A DNA stretch of 64,000 nucleotides from VAZQ01 sp963771845 (GTDB lineage: Bacteria; Pseudomonadota; Alphaproteobacteria; Rhizobiales; Xanthobacteraceae): contig CAVYVC010000024.1 in the NCBI GenBank assembly GCA_963771845.1, positions 310,001 to 374,000 on the forward strand. Direction: 5' to 3'. Shown piece by piece: positions 13,181 to 21,294 of the stretch (its first letter is position 1; every line of letters starts with the position of its first letter). The notes under the pieces were generated by a model. That model had not been told where the DNA came from, did not search any database, and saw nothing but the letters and a program-made list of their open reading frames with translations. The position numbers were made by a program, and so were the translations under genes.

Positions 13181-13976
13181 GTTTCGGCTCCGATCTCGCT
13201 TTCATGCCATTGCCCGAGCGCAAGCTTGGAAAGGCCGATCATGGTCGCAAACAGCGCGACCCCCGCAAGCGTAATGAGGAAGAGCGCGGCGAACATGCGC
13301 GGGATGTCGAGCTGGAATCCCGATTGCAGTATCTCATAGGCGAGGCCTGCGCTGCGGCCGCCCGTGCCGGCAACGAATTCCGCAACCACCGACCCAATGA
13401 GCGCCAACCCGCTGGAAATGCGCAGCCCGCCGAAGAAATAGGGGAGCGCGCTCGGGATGCGCAGGCGAACGAGGGTCTGCAGCCGCCCTGCCCTGTTCAT
13501 CCGGAAGAGATTGACCAGGCCGGGATCGACGCTGCGCAGGCCGAGCGTGGTGTTGGAAATGATCGGGAAGATCGCGACCACCGTGGCGCACACGGTCAGC
13601 GCGACCTGCGTGTTCTTGACCAGGATGATGATCAAGGGCGCGATGGCGACGATCGGGGTCACCTGGAGCAGCACGGCGTAGGGAAAAAACTCATCTCGAT
13701 CGCCCTGCTCTGCACGAACAGGAAGGCGATGAGCGTGCCGAGAACAATGGCGGCCGCGAAAGCCTGCAGCGCAACCCGCAGCGTCATGCCTAATGCCGTC
13801 AGCAGCGAAGGCCCCTCGGTCCAGAGCTTTTCGGCGATGTCGCTCGGTTTGGGAAACAGATAAACGGGGATGTTCGCGTTGCGGCACACGATCTCCCAGA
13901 TCGCAACCAGCAGCACCCCGACCAGCACCGGGGCCACAATGCTCATCGCCATTTCAAATTCGGACAGCGGACGCAT
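13177..13976 (-). pseudogene. ABC transporter permease (SsuC/TauC type), frameshifted
   Basis: Inner-membrane permease of an NMT1/sulfonate/nitrate-type importer. The N-terminal half (MRPLSEFEMAMSIV to AIEMSFFP, from ATG 13976) and the C-terminal half (YAVLLQVTPIVAIAPL to the stop at 13177) are both well conserved but lie in different frames. The switch is at a run of six A on the plus strand (13684-13689). One added base would restore a protein of about 265 residues, the usual length. In the upstream frame the site reads T TTT TTC, which is a possible -1 slippery heptamer. The choices are sequencing error, true mutation or programmed slippage; the first two are most likely. The gene is in an operon with the ATPase upstream and the deaminase downstream. 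Confidence 0.85.
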
Positions 13977-14029
13977 GCGCGTGCTCGGGACACGGGAGTG
14001 TAGGGTACAACGGTGCCGCACAACGGGCC

Positions 14030-14140
14030 TGTTCCCCTCCCCCTTGTGGGGAGGGGCTAGGGGTGGGGGTCGATGTGGTCGCGCAGTCCTGCGCCACCCC
14101 CCCTCCCCCACCCTCCCCCACAAGGGGGGAGGGAGCAGAC
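14030..14140. repeat. CCCTCCCC-type palindromic repeat
   Basis: CCCTCCCCCTTGTGGGGAGGGG and GGGTGGGGGTCG are mirrored by CCACCCTCCCCCACAAGGGG about 60 bp on. It fills the gap between the ATPase and permease genes. Related sequences occur at about 15001-15240 and 60824-60880. Confidence 0.65.
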
Positions 14141-14184
14141 CCGTCGCGTGGCGACGTCGTTCATCAATCTCATGGCCTTCTTCA

Positions 14185-14988
14185 TCACTGCTGTAATTGT
14201 GCGAGCGACACTTCGGCGAGCGAGGCCGAGAGCGCGCGGCAATACTCGCCAAAGCGCGGCGAGTTGCGAAAGCCCTCCTCGCGCGGCTGCGGCTCATCGA
14301 TGGACATCATCTTGCAGATGCGCCCGGGCTGCGCCCCCATGACAACCACTCGCGTCGAGAGGAACACGGCCTCATAGATGGAATGAGTGACGAACATGGT
14401 GGTGAGCTTGCGCTCCCACCACAGCCGCACGAGATCGGCATCGAGACGATTGCGGGTGAACTCGTCGAGCGCTCCGAATGGCTCGTCCATGAGCAGAAGA
14501 TCGGGCTCGGTGATAAGACTGCGGGCAATGGAAACCCGCATCTTCATGCCGCCGGACAACTGCCTCGGATAATGGCGGGCAAAGCCTTCGAGCCCCACGC
14601 GCGCAAGCGCTTCGCGCACGCGCTCGCCGCTCTCGGATTTGGGCACGCCCGCAAGATCGAGTGGTAATCGCACATTCAACTCCACCCGCGCCCATGGCAT
14701 CAGCGTCGGATCCTGAAAGACGAAGCCGAGCGATCGCCCGCTTGTTTCGACTTTACGGAATTCAGCCGACCACCACAGGATGCGGCCGTCGGTCGGCTCG
14801 ATGAGGTTCGCGATGAGCTTGAGCAGTGTGCTCTTGCCGCAGCCCGAGGGCCCGATCAGCGTCAGAAATTCGCCCGCGCCGACGGTAAGATCAATCGGCG
14901 CAAGCGCGCGGGTGCCATTTGGAAAGATCTTTTCCGCGGACAGAACTTCGACGACAGGCGTGCCGGGGCTCACGTACGCCGGCGCCAC
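14185..14988 (-). CDS. ABC transporter ATP-binding protein (SsuB/TauB type)
   Basis: About 267-residue ATPase of the nitrate/sulfonate/taurine-type importer family. Walker A is GPSGCGKST, the Q-loop is in FVFQDPTLMPW, the signature is RQLSGGMKMRV, Walker B is LLLMDEPFGALDE and the switch His is in FVTHSIYEA. The frame is open a further 94 codons upstream, to 15270. That extension is translated palindromic repeat, so I place the start at GTG 14988, with GTG 14973 as an alternative. It lies between the binding-protein gene and the frameshifted permease and should energise that importer. Confidence 0.9.
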   Translation of the reverse strand: MAPAYVSPGTPVVEVLSAEKIFPNGTRALAPIDLTVGAGEFLTLIGPSGCGKSTLLKLIANLIEPTDGRILWWSAEFRKVETSGRSLGFVFQDPTLMPWARVELNVRLPLDLAGVPKSESGERVREALARVGLEGFARHYPRQLSGGMKMRVSIARSLITEPDLLLMDEPFGALDEFTRNRLDADLVRLWWERKLTTMFVTHSIYEAVFLSTRVVVMGAQPGRICKMMSIDEPQPREEGFRNSPRFGEYCRALSASLAEVSLAQLQQ

Positions 14989-15000
14989 AGAACGGACCTG

Positions 15001-15240
15001 CTCCCTCCCCAACGCAACCCGGGCTTGCCCGGGTTGCGCAATATGGTGCGCAAGTCGGGCAGGCCCGACTTGCGGTGGGGGAGGGTTGGGGAGGGGGGTG
15101 GTCGTTGGGGCTGAAGCTCGCGCAACAATGTCGACCCCCACCCCTAACCCCTCCCCACCTGAACTCGGGTTTACCAGAGTTCGGCAATCCAAGTTATCGA
15201 AGTCGGATGAATCCGACTTCGACTGGGGAGGGGAACCCGC
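15001..15240. repeat. Composite palindromic repeat
   Basis: A CTCCCTCCCCAACG/GGGGGAGGGTTGGG frame encloses inner hairpins (CAACCCGGGC against GCCCGGGTTG; CAAGTCGGGC against GCCCGACTTG). A second unit has GTCGGATGAATCCGAC. It occupies the gap between the binding-protein and ATPase genes. Nothing else was seen in this stretch. Confidence 0.65.
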
Positions 15241-15266
15241 ACGTCGTGCGATCACGTTCCTTTGTG

Positions 15267-16271
15267 TCACATCAGAAGCTTGAGGTCCTTGACGAACCGG
15301 TCGGTAAAGCCCTGCTTCCAGTCGACCTCAGGTTTGAGCAAGCCGGCCGCAACCATATAATCATAAGTCGCTTGCCAGCGCGCCTGCGTCATTATGCCAA
15401 TGCCCAGGGTCTTGGCATCGCCGCCGTCGAGCACCTTGAGCGCCTTGAGCTGTTCGATGCCGAAGGCAATCTGCTGCTCGCTCATCTTGGGGTTGTCGGC
15501 CTTGATCAGCGCATTGGCTGGCGCCGGATCGGTGAAATAGCTCTTCCAGCCTTCCAGCGATGCCTTCACGAAGCGCGCAGCCACGTCCGGACTCTTGTCG
15601 GCGAAATCGCGCTTGGCGACCATTGTCGTGCCATAGGGCGGATAGCCATCGCGCGCGAACAGAAAGAACTTGACCGGCACGCCTTGTTGTTTGGCCTGGA
15701 ACGGCTCCGACGACGGATAGGATTGCTGCACCACGTTCTGGTCCGCGAAGAAGGGCTGCAGGTTAAACGTGTAGGGCCTGGTCTGCTCGTCGATATATTT
15801 GTATTTGGCCTTGAGCCATGGCCACCAGCTGGTACGGCCGGGAGTGGCGACCAGGATAGTCTTGTCCTTGAGATCGGCGAGACTTGCGACGTTGTCGTGG
15901 GTCATCATGCCTTGCAGGTCGTACTGGAAGGAGGTCGCGATGGTGACGACCGCAAGCCCCTGCTCCAGCATTTTCAGCACCTGGAAATCGTAGCCCATCA
16001 TTACGTCGGTCTCGCCGGCGAGCAGGAGTTGCATGCCGTTGACCTGAGGCCCGCCCATGCGCAGCGTCACGTCGAGGCCGGCGCGTTCGTAGAGTCCCGT
16101 CGCCTTGGCCTGGTAGAAGCCGCCATGCTCGGCCTGCGCGAACCAGCTTGTCAGGAAGGTCACCTTGTCGGCAGCACCCGCGCTCGCGGACCACAGGGCG
16201 GTTGCCAGCAGCCAGCCCGCCACGCGCCCAGCAGCCCGGTTCAAGTTCTTCGGCACCATCGCAAACCTCAT
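15267..16271 (-). CDS. NMT1/THI5-like ABC substrate-binding protein
   Basis: A 334-residue periplasmic protein of the NMT1/THI5-SsuA class, which binds pyrimidine precursors, sulfonates or other small organics. A Sec signal peptide covers about residues 1-33 (cleavage after ASAGA). The family core follows: TSWFAQAEHGGFYQA, GGPQVNGMQLLLAGETDV and GRTSWWPWLK. The ATG at 16271 fits the signal peptide; an in-frame extension to 16595 runs into the intron remnant and is rejected. It is the first gene of the importer/deaminase/oxygenase operon. The deaminase suggests a purine- or pyrimidine-like ligand, which is an inference. Confidence 0.9.
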   Translation of the reverse strand: MRFAMVPKNLNRAAGRVAGWLLATALWSASAGAADKVTFLTSWFAQAEHGGFYQAKATGLYERAGLDVTLRMGGPQVNGMQLLLAGETDVMMGYDFQVLKMLEQGLAVVTIATSFQYDLQGMMTHDNVASLADLKDKTILVATPGRTSWWPWLKAKYKYIDEQTRPYTFNLQPFFADQNVVQQSYPSSEPFQAKQQGVPVKFFLFARDGYPPYGTTMVAKRDFADKSPDVAARFVKASLEGWKSYFTDPAPANALIKADNPKMSEQQIAFGIEQLKALKVLDGGDAKTLGIGIMTQARWQATYDYMVAAGLLKPEVDWKQGFTDRFVKDLKLLM

Positions 16272-16365
16272 GATTGGTGGGATGCGGCAGGCAGGAGCAA
16301 GCCTGATGCCAGGAGCACACACACGCGAATTCCAACCGATCTTGACCAGCTGGAGCCCAATCTGC

Positions 16366-17412
16366 CTAAATTTTGGGCAAACGCCTCTGGGTTGGGCGAA
16401 GCATGTCGACGTCATTCCGGGGCGCAGGCAAGTCGGCCCTGCCAACTTGCCTGCGCACGCCGGGTAGAGAGGCCGGATGCGTGCCACCTTTGCGCTCGGG
16501 GCGGAAGTCGACGAACCGGGTCTTGTCGGGATGCAGCGTGAGCCCATACCGTGCAAGCCGTTTCCCGAACACTTCCAGAACCCGTTTGGCGTCACGGTGG
16601 TTCTTGAACGTCATCACGAAGTCATCGGCAAAGCGCACCAACGTACACTCTCCCAGCATGCGGGGTCGCACCTCTGCCTCGAACCATTCGTCCAGCACAT
16701 GGTGCAGGAAGATGTTCGAGAGCATTGGTGAGATGACACCGCCTTGCGGGGTACCTTCAGTCGCAAGGCGCAGAAGTCCATCTTCCAGGACCCCTGCTTT
16801 CAGCCACTTGTCGATCATCCGTCGGATCACGCCATCTGTTACTCGCTGGTCGAGGAACGCCCGAAGTTGGGAGTGTGGAATACTGTCAAAATACTTGCGT
16901 ATATCGACATCCAGCACCCAGTGCTGTCCTTGCCACGTGATGGCGCCGTGCAGTTTGCGTAGCGCCTCATGGGCTGAGCGTCGTGGTCGGAAGCCATACG
17001 AGCAAGGCATGAAGTCCTGCTCGTAGATGGTCGCCAGAACCATGACAATCGCCCGCTGCGCCACCTTGTCTTCAAAGGTCGGAATGCCGAGCGGCCGCTT
17101 TGAGCCGTCTGCCTTCGGGATGTAGGTTCTGCGCACTGGCGGTGCTTTGTAGCTACCGGACTTGATGCGATTGAGCAGGTCCAAGAGATTGGCCTGCAGA
17201 TTTGCTTCATATTCCTTCGCCGTAATACCGTCGATGCCAGTCGCTCCATCCTTGCGGGTCAGCCGGTAGGCCTTCAGCATCCATTCCAGATCGATAACGT
17301 GGTGCAGCGAGAACAGCACCTTCTTCGGCTTCGCTCTCGCCAGTTCGGCTATCCATTGTCGTTTCGTGTACAGGTTCGTGAGGTTCATGTCCCCTCCCGT
17401 GTTTCCCGGCAA
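16366..17412 (-). CDS. ltrA: Group II intron reverse transcriptase, C-terminally truncated
   Basis: A 348-residue ORF. About 313 residues match the copy-1 protein almost exactly, and the last about 35 are read out of the flanking repeat. The RT domains are present and the catalytic block reads FADD, intact, unlike copy 1 (FADH). Maturase domain X and everything after KGGTHP are lost, so it cannot bind and splice its own intron in the usual way. By eye I count six base differences from copy 1 over about 1.39 kb, four of them changing an amino acid. The product is probably non-functional, though its RT active site is formally intact. Confidence 0.88.
   Translation of the reverse strand: MPGNTGGDMNLTNLYTKRQWIAELARAKPKKVLFSLHHVIDLEWMLKAYRLTRKDGATGIDGITAKEYEANLQANLLDLLNRIKSGSYKAPPVRRTYIPKADGSKRPLGIPTFEDKVAQRAIVMVLATIYEQDFMPCSYGFRPRRSAHEALRKLHGAITWQGQHWVLDVDIRKYFDSIPHSQLRAFLDQRVTDGVIRRMIDKWLKAGVLEDGLLRLATEGTPQGGVISPMLSNIFLHHVLDEWFEAEVRPRMLGECTLVRFADDFVMTFKNHRDAKRVLEVFGKRLARYGLTLHPDKTRFVDFRPERKGGTHPASLPGVRRQVGRADLPAPRNDVDMLRPTQRRLPKI
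16410..16463. repeat. Palindromic repeat, left arm (split by intron copy 2)
   Basis: CGTCATTCCGGGGCG, then a GCAGGCAAGT/ACTTGCCTGC inner hairpin, ending CACGCCGG. The outer sequence and the junction with the intron match the left arm at 4878-4915; the inner hairpin differs. Confidence 0.7.
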
Positions 17413-17862
17413 TGGTTCTCTCTCACGACGCCCCCCTTCCCTCCATCGGGTCCCAGTGAGCCCAGTTCCCCGCTCTCGTCGGTACTATGAAGGCGCTACG
17501 ACTTCCCACCCGCGTATCAACGGTCACTTATTGGTTCGCTTCCGCCGCCCACGTGATCCTCCTTGTTCGTGTCCCGCCGTAGCGCTCCTGAAGGAGCGGA
17601 GGTCTCCTCCAGGCCGGGGCCTCTTGTTGCCGGCTGCCCTGCTCCGGTTCTCTCACGTGGACGCGAATGGGATCTCTCAGGTCTTCAGACGATCCATCCC
17701 GTGCCTCTGCTCCGTTCCAGGACCCCGGTCGAACCAACGTGCCCTCGCCAGTGACGGCCACGTCGATGCTGCCCCCGCATTCCGGACTACGAAGGCTTCA
17801 GCGAAAATGATTTCGGGGCTAACCCGCAGCTTCAGCACCTGCTACCATACGCTTCACGCGTG
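16464..17862 (-). mobile_element. Group II intron, copy 2 (internally deleted)
   Basis: 1.4 kb remnant of the intron at 4916-6921 (constant offset of 11,079 bases over the shared part). The first intron bases next to the left repeat arm (GTAGA) are kept. About 475 bp are then missing, removing domains V and VI and the ORF 3' end. On the other side about 138 bp of the 5' domain I region is missing, up to the repeat arm. Both deletions are internal: the flanking repeat arms join the remnant at the same positions as in copy 1. Without domain V it cannot splice itself. Confidence 0.82.
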
Positions 17863-17969
17863 CCGGAATCCATAACCCCAGGCGATGATGTCACGCCCCC
17901 GTCTCACCACACGGCCTGTGATTATCGGATTCCGGGCTCCGCTCGCTACGCTCGCGGCCCCGGAATGAC
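17863..17969. repeat. Palindromic repeat, right arm
   Basis: CCGGAATCCATAACCCC through GGATTCCGGGCTCC to CCCCGGAATGACG. It is the right half of the repeat holding intron copy 2; the first 16 bases equal the start of the arm at 6922. Confidence 0.7.
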
Positions 17970-18033
17970 GGCGCAGCTTGGTTTATGACGCAGTACATTT
18001 AGGCCTCTCGGCCATAACCCGCCGACGCTCGGC

Positions 18034-18110
18034 CGGGCGGCGGATTACGCTCTATCTATCCGCCGCCCGCGGATCTTTGCTAATCCGCCCTGCTCCTCTC
18101 CGCCCTATCC
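18034..18110. repeat. GGCGGATTA-type palindromic repeat at egtD 3' end
   Basis: CGGGCGGCGGAT (18034-18045) is mirrored by ATCCGCCGCCCG (18058-18069), followed by a GCTAATCCGCCCTG unit. The last codons of egtD, including its stop at 18080-18082, lie in it. It is related to the GGCGGAATA elements near 61.2 kb. Confidence 0.6.
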
Positions 18111-19079
18111 TCCTCGAACCTCAACACATGCACGGAAAATTTGCCGCCTGCGTCCGTCCATGTGGAGAGCGGGGCCCAGCCGGAGCCGCGCGCCAGCGCC
18201 AAAAATAATTCAACCGAGTATTTGTAGCTGTTCTCGGTGTGGATCGTTTCGCCGAGACGGAACTCGATCACGCGCCCGGCGACCCTGACCTTTTGACGCT
18301 TCTTGCTTGCAAGGTGCATCTCGATGCGATGGCGCTCGGCGTTATAGAAGGCGTGATGACTGAAAGTTGCGAGATCGAAATTCGCGCCCAGCTCGCGGTT
18401 GATGCGCGTGAGCAGGTTGAGGTTAAACTTTGCAGTGATCCCGGCGGCATCGTCGTAGGCGGCGTTGAGGATGGCGGCATCTTTTATCAGGTCGACCCCG
18501 ATGATCAGGACGCGCCCCCGGCCCCAGCATGCGACCAGCGTGACGCATGAAGGCGCATGCTTCGTGCGGCTCGAAATTGCCGATGGTTGATCCCGGAAAA
18601 AAACCCGCGCGCGGGAGCGCGGCCAAGTCCGGCGGCAGTGCGAATGGCTCGCTGAAATCGCCCTCCACCGGAATCACCCGCAGATGCGGCCAATCGCTTC
18701 GCAGGGTTTGCGCTTCATCGGCCAGCATCTTTGAGGAAATGTCGACGGGAACATAGGCAGCGATTGCAGGTGCGGCCGCAAGCAGCAGCCTTGCCTTCCT
18801 GCTCGACCCGCTGCCGAACTCGACAAGGGCAGAGCCTTGCGCAATGAACTGCGCGATCTCCGGGGCGCGCTCGCGCAAAATCTCCAGCTCGCAACGGGTG
18901 GGGTAATATTCAGGGGTGGCGGTAATCGCTTCGAACAGCTGCGCGCCGGCTTCATCGTAGAAATATTTAGGCGGCAGCGTCTTGGGACGCGCGGTTAGTC
19001 CCGCGATGACGTCACGCGCGAACTGCGAATAGACGTGGGAGGCAGGATGGCTAAGAACGGCCTGGCTTCGCCGCGGCAT
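18080..19079 (-). pseudogene. egtD: Ergothioneine histidine N-alpha-methyltransferase EgtD, frameshifted
   Basis: SAM-dependent enzyme that trimethylates histidine to hercynine, the first step of ergothioneine synthesis. The first part holds the SAM site VEFGSGSSRK, ATPEYYPTRCE and FFPGSTIGNF; the second holds NLLTRINRELGANFDLATF and the C-terminal beta region (KKRQKVRVAGR). The parts are in different frames, joined at a run of five C on the plus strand (18515-18519); with four, the protein reads GPGRVLIIGVDL without a break and has a normal length of about 330. Sequencing error is as likely as real inactivation. Start at ATG 19079, one base after the egtB stop, with GGAG upstream. Confidence 0.88.
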
Positions 19080-19080
19080 C

Positions 19081-20310
19081 TCAAACTCCGACAGTGTCAT
19101 ACTCCACAAGCCGCAAGCCGCTGAACTGCCAGCGCGCGTGCGGGTAGAAGAAATTGCGATAGCTCGCGCGCGCGTGGCCCATGGGAGTGGCTTGCGAGCT
19201 TCCGCGCAGAACCATTTGATTGATCATGAATTTGCCGTTGTACTCGCCGAGCGCGTCTTCCGCCGCGCGATAGCCGGGATAAGGCAGATAGGCGCTGCGG
19301 GTCCATTGCCACACCTCGCCGAAGGCATCTTCGAGCAGACCGGCGCGGGCCGCCACCTCCCATTCCGCCTCGCTCGGCAGATGCTTTCTCGCCCAGCGGG
19401 CAAAGGCGTCCGCCTCGTAATAGCTCACATGCATCACCGGCCCATCGGGATCGACGCGCCGCAACCCGCCAAGTGTCATGGAGAACCATTCTCCATCGAT
19501 CCTGCGCCAGTAGCCCGGGGCGCGCCAGCCTTGCGCCTCCACGTTCGTCCATCCATCCGACAACCACAGCGACGGTGTCGTGTAGCCGCCGTCGTCCATG
19601 AACTCGAGCCATTCTTTGTTGCTTACGGCCGCGCGAGCGATGCGCGCCGGCTGGAGAAAAACCCGGTGCACCGGCTGTTCGTTGTCGAAGCAGTATCCAT
19701 CACCGATAAAACCGATGCTGTGAATGCCGCCAGGCAATTCGGCAAATCCATTGCAGCGTATTTTACGCGCCGGCCAAACTGGATCATAGACGGGCGAGAC
19801 CGGATTGGCGGAGAAGGCGTGCAGGATATCGGTGAGTATCAACTCCTGGTGCTGCTGCTCGTGATGAAGACCGATCTCGAGCACGCGCACGATTGCCGAT
19901 AAGTCGGAATCCTTCGCCTCAGCGAGAAGGCCCGCAACCGCGGCATCCACATGAGCGCGGTAGGCGGCGACGGCTTGGCAATCCGGCCGTGTAATGAGGC
20001 CGCGCATCGGACGCGCGTGGCGCGGTCCAGCCGCAACGTAATAAGAGTTGAAAAGATAACCGAAGCTTTCGTCGAAAGCGCGATATCCCGCCAGATGGCG
20101 CGCCAGCAGGAATTGCTCGAAGAACCATGTCGTATGCGCTCGGTGCCACTTGGTCGGAGTCGCATCCGGCATGGATTGCACCGTCTGATCCTCGGCAGAG
20201 AGCGGCGCCGCGCGACGCTCGGTCTCCGCGCGTACGTTGCGAAAGGCGTGGCGCCACGCCAGACGAACATCAGCGGACGAATGATCAGCGGTGGCTGTGT
20301 CTTCGCGCAA
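19081..20310 (-). CDS. egtB: Ergothioneine synthase EgtB (sulfoxide synthase)
   Basis: A 409-residue non-heme iron enzyme. It joins hercynine to a thiol (gamma-glutamylcysteine or cysteine) using oxygen, the central step of ergothioneine synthesis. The N-terminal DinB-like domain supplies the iron ligands (HRAHTTWFFE and HHEQQHQEL). The C-terminal FGE/formylglycine-type domain has GGIHSIGF, WLSDGWTNVEAQGW and FGEVWQWTRSAYLPYPGY. Length and motif order are typical and the frame is intact. It is transcribed into egtD with a one-base gap, giving the two-gene egtBD arrangement common in proteobacteria. Confidence 0.94.
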   Translation of the reverse strand: MREDTATADHSSADVRLAWRHAFRNVRAETERRAAPLSAEDQTVQSMPDATPTKWHRAHTTWFFEQFLLARHLAGYRAFDESFGYLFNSYYVAAGPRHARPMRGLITRPDCQAVAAYRAHVDAAVAGLLAEAKDSDLSAIVRVLEIGLHHEQQHQELILTDILHAFSANPVSPVYDPVWPARKIRCNGFAELPGGIHSIGFIGDGYCFDNEQPVHRVFLQPARIARAAVSNKEWLEFMDDGGYTTPSLWLSDGWTNVEAQGWRAPGYWRRIDGEWFSMTLGGLRRVDPDGPVMHVSYYEADAFARWARKHLPSEAEWEVAARAGLLEDAFGEVWQWTRSAYLPYPGYRAAEDALGEYNGKFMINQMVLRGSSQATPMGHARASYRNFFYPHARWQFSGLRLVEYDTVGV

Positions 20311-20562
20311 TCGGCGAAGAACCGGAGAGCGAGGGCGTCATGCCCAATGACCTGTTGGAGAAACTGTAATTTCAGGAAAACCGGCTGGGGTGCGGCTAGT
20401 TCCTCAATATAGGCGCGGGGGCGCGCATTTGTCGCCGGCTTCGCAAAGATTTTATGTCACCTCACCCGGGACGTCGTAAAATCAAGAATTGCAGGCGTTT
20501 TCTTCATCTTTAGGGACGACGCCCCGCTAAGAAGAAGCGCAAGGATGCATACCCGACATGCG

Positions 20563-21081
20563 CTATTTGGCAGCGCCAGCGCCGGCCAGCGCTGCTGCGC
20601 CGTCCTGCTGGCCGGTGCCGCCGCTCACGCCAATGGCTCCGATGATCTTGCCGCCGACAATGATGGGCAGCCCCCCTTCCGAGGCCACCGGCTTCTCCGG
20701 ATAGCTCAGAAATGAGGTGTTGCCCGCGGCAAACTGATCGGCGAATGCCTTGCTCGGCCGTCTAAACAGGACGCTCGTGCGCGCCTTGCCCTGGGCGAGC
20801 TCGGCCGCGGCAAGCTGGGCGCCATCCATCTTCTCGAAATAGACGAGCTCGCCAGCGGGACCGACGATGGCAATTGCGATGCGCCAGCCATTTTTCTTCG
20901 CTTCGCCTATGGCGGCCGCCGCAACGGCCCTGGCCTGCTCATTGCTGATGGCCGGCCCATAATCCGGATTCGCCGGAGCTTGCGCGACGGCCCGGTCGGC
21001 TGGCAATACCGCCATGCTCAAACCGAGCACGAATAAGCCGAGCACGATCATCCCGGGCGCGATCGAGAAGCGAACTCGCAT
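20563..21081 (-). CDS. GlcG/HbpS family heme-binding-like secreted protein
   Basis: A 172-residue exported protein. The signal peptide covers about residues 1-34 (AVAQA cleavage), followed by a GlcG/HbpS (DUF336) domain with ISNEQARAVAAAAIGEAKKNG, a LVYFEKMDGA strand and GGLPIIVGGKIIGAIGVSGG. HbpS-type members bind heme or iron outside the cytoplasm; most relatives have no assigned role. The start at ATG 21081 matches the signal peptide. An extension to 21780 would run antisense into the MltB gene and is rejected. It is divergent from that gene with a 210-bp gap holding both promoters. Confidence 0.85.
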   Translation of the reverse strand: MRVRFSIAPGMIVLGLFVLGLSMAVLPADRAVAQAPANPDYGPAISNEQARAVAAAAIGEAKKNGWRIAIAIVGPAGELVYFEKMDGAQLAAAELAQGKARTSVLFRRPSKAFADQFAAGNTSFLSYPEKPVASEGGLPIIVGGKIIGAIGVSGGTGQQDGAAALAGAGAAK

Positions 21082-21294
21082 ACTCCTGTCCTCCAATGGG
21101 GTTGGCCGCGGCGTCATGATGTTGTCGAAAAGTCGTCGTCTGTGCGTAGCGCGCCCGGGGAAGGTTGCACGCCCGCAGCTCGCCTTTCGCGCGTGCCGTT
21201 GTGAGAATAGGCGAGTTGGCGCGGCGGGGGCAAGCAGTACCGCTCCCGGCATCTCAGAAGAGTGACGGCAAATACGCGAGGCATGAGAGAGAAT

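Noticed and set aside
15250..15270. Start of the ATPase at 15270
   Set aside because: The first about 94 codons are translated palindromic repeat with no ABC-family similarity; a GTG near 14988 fits the family length.
16272..16595. N-terminal extension of the NMT1-like binding protein into the intron remnant
   Set aside because: The extension is an out-of-frame read of intron RT sequence plus repeat; the signal peptide starts at 16271.
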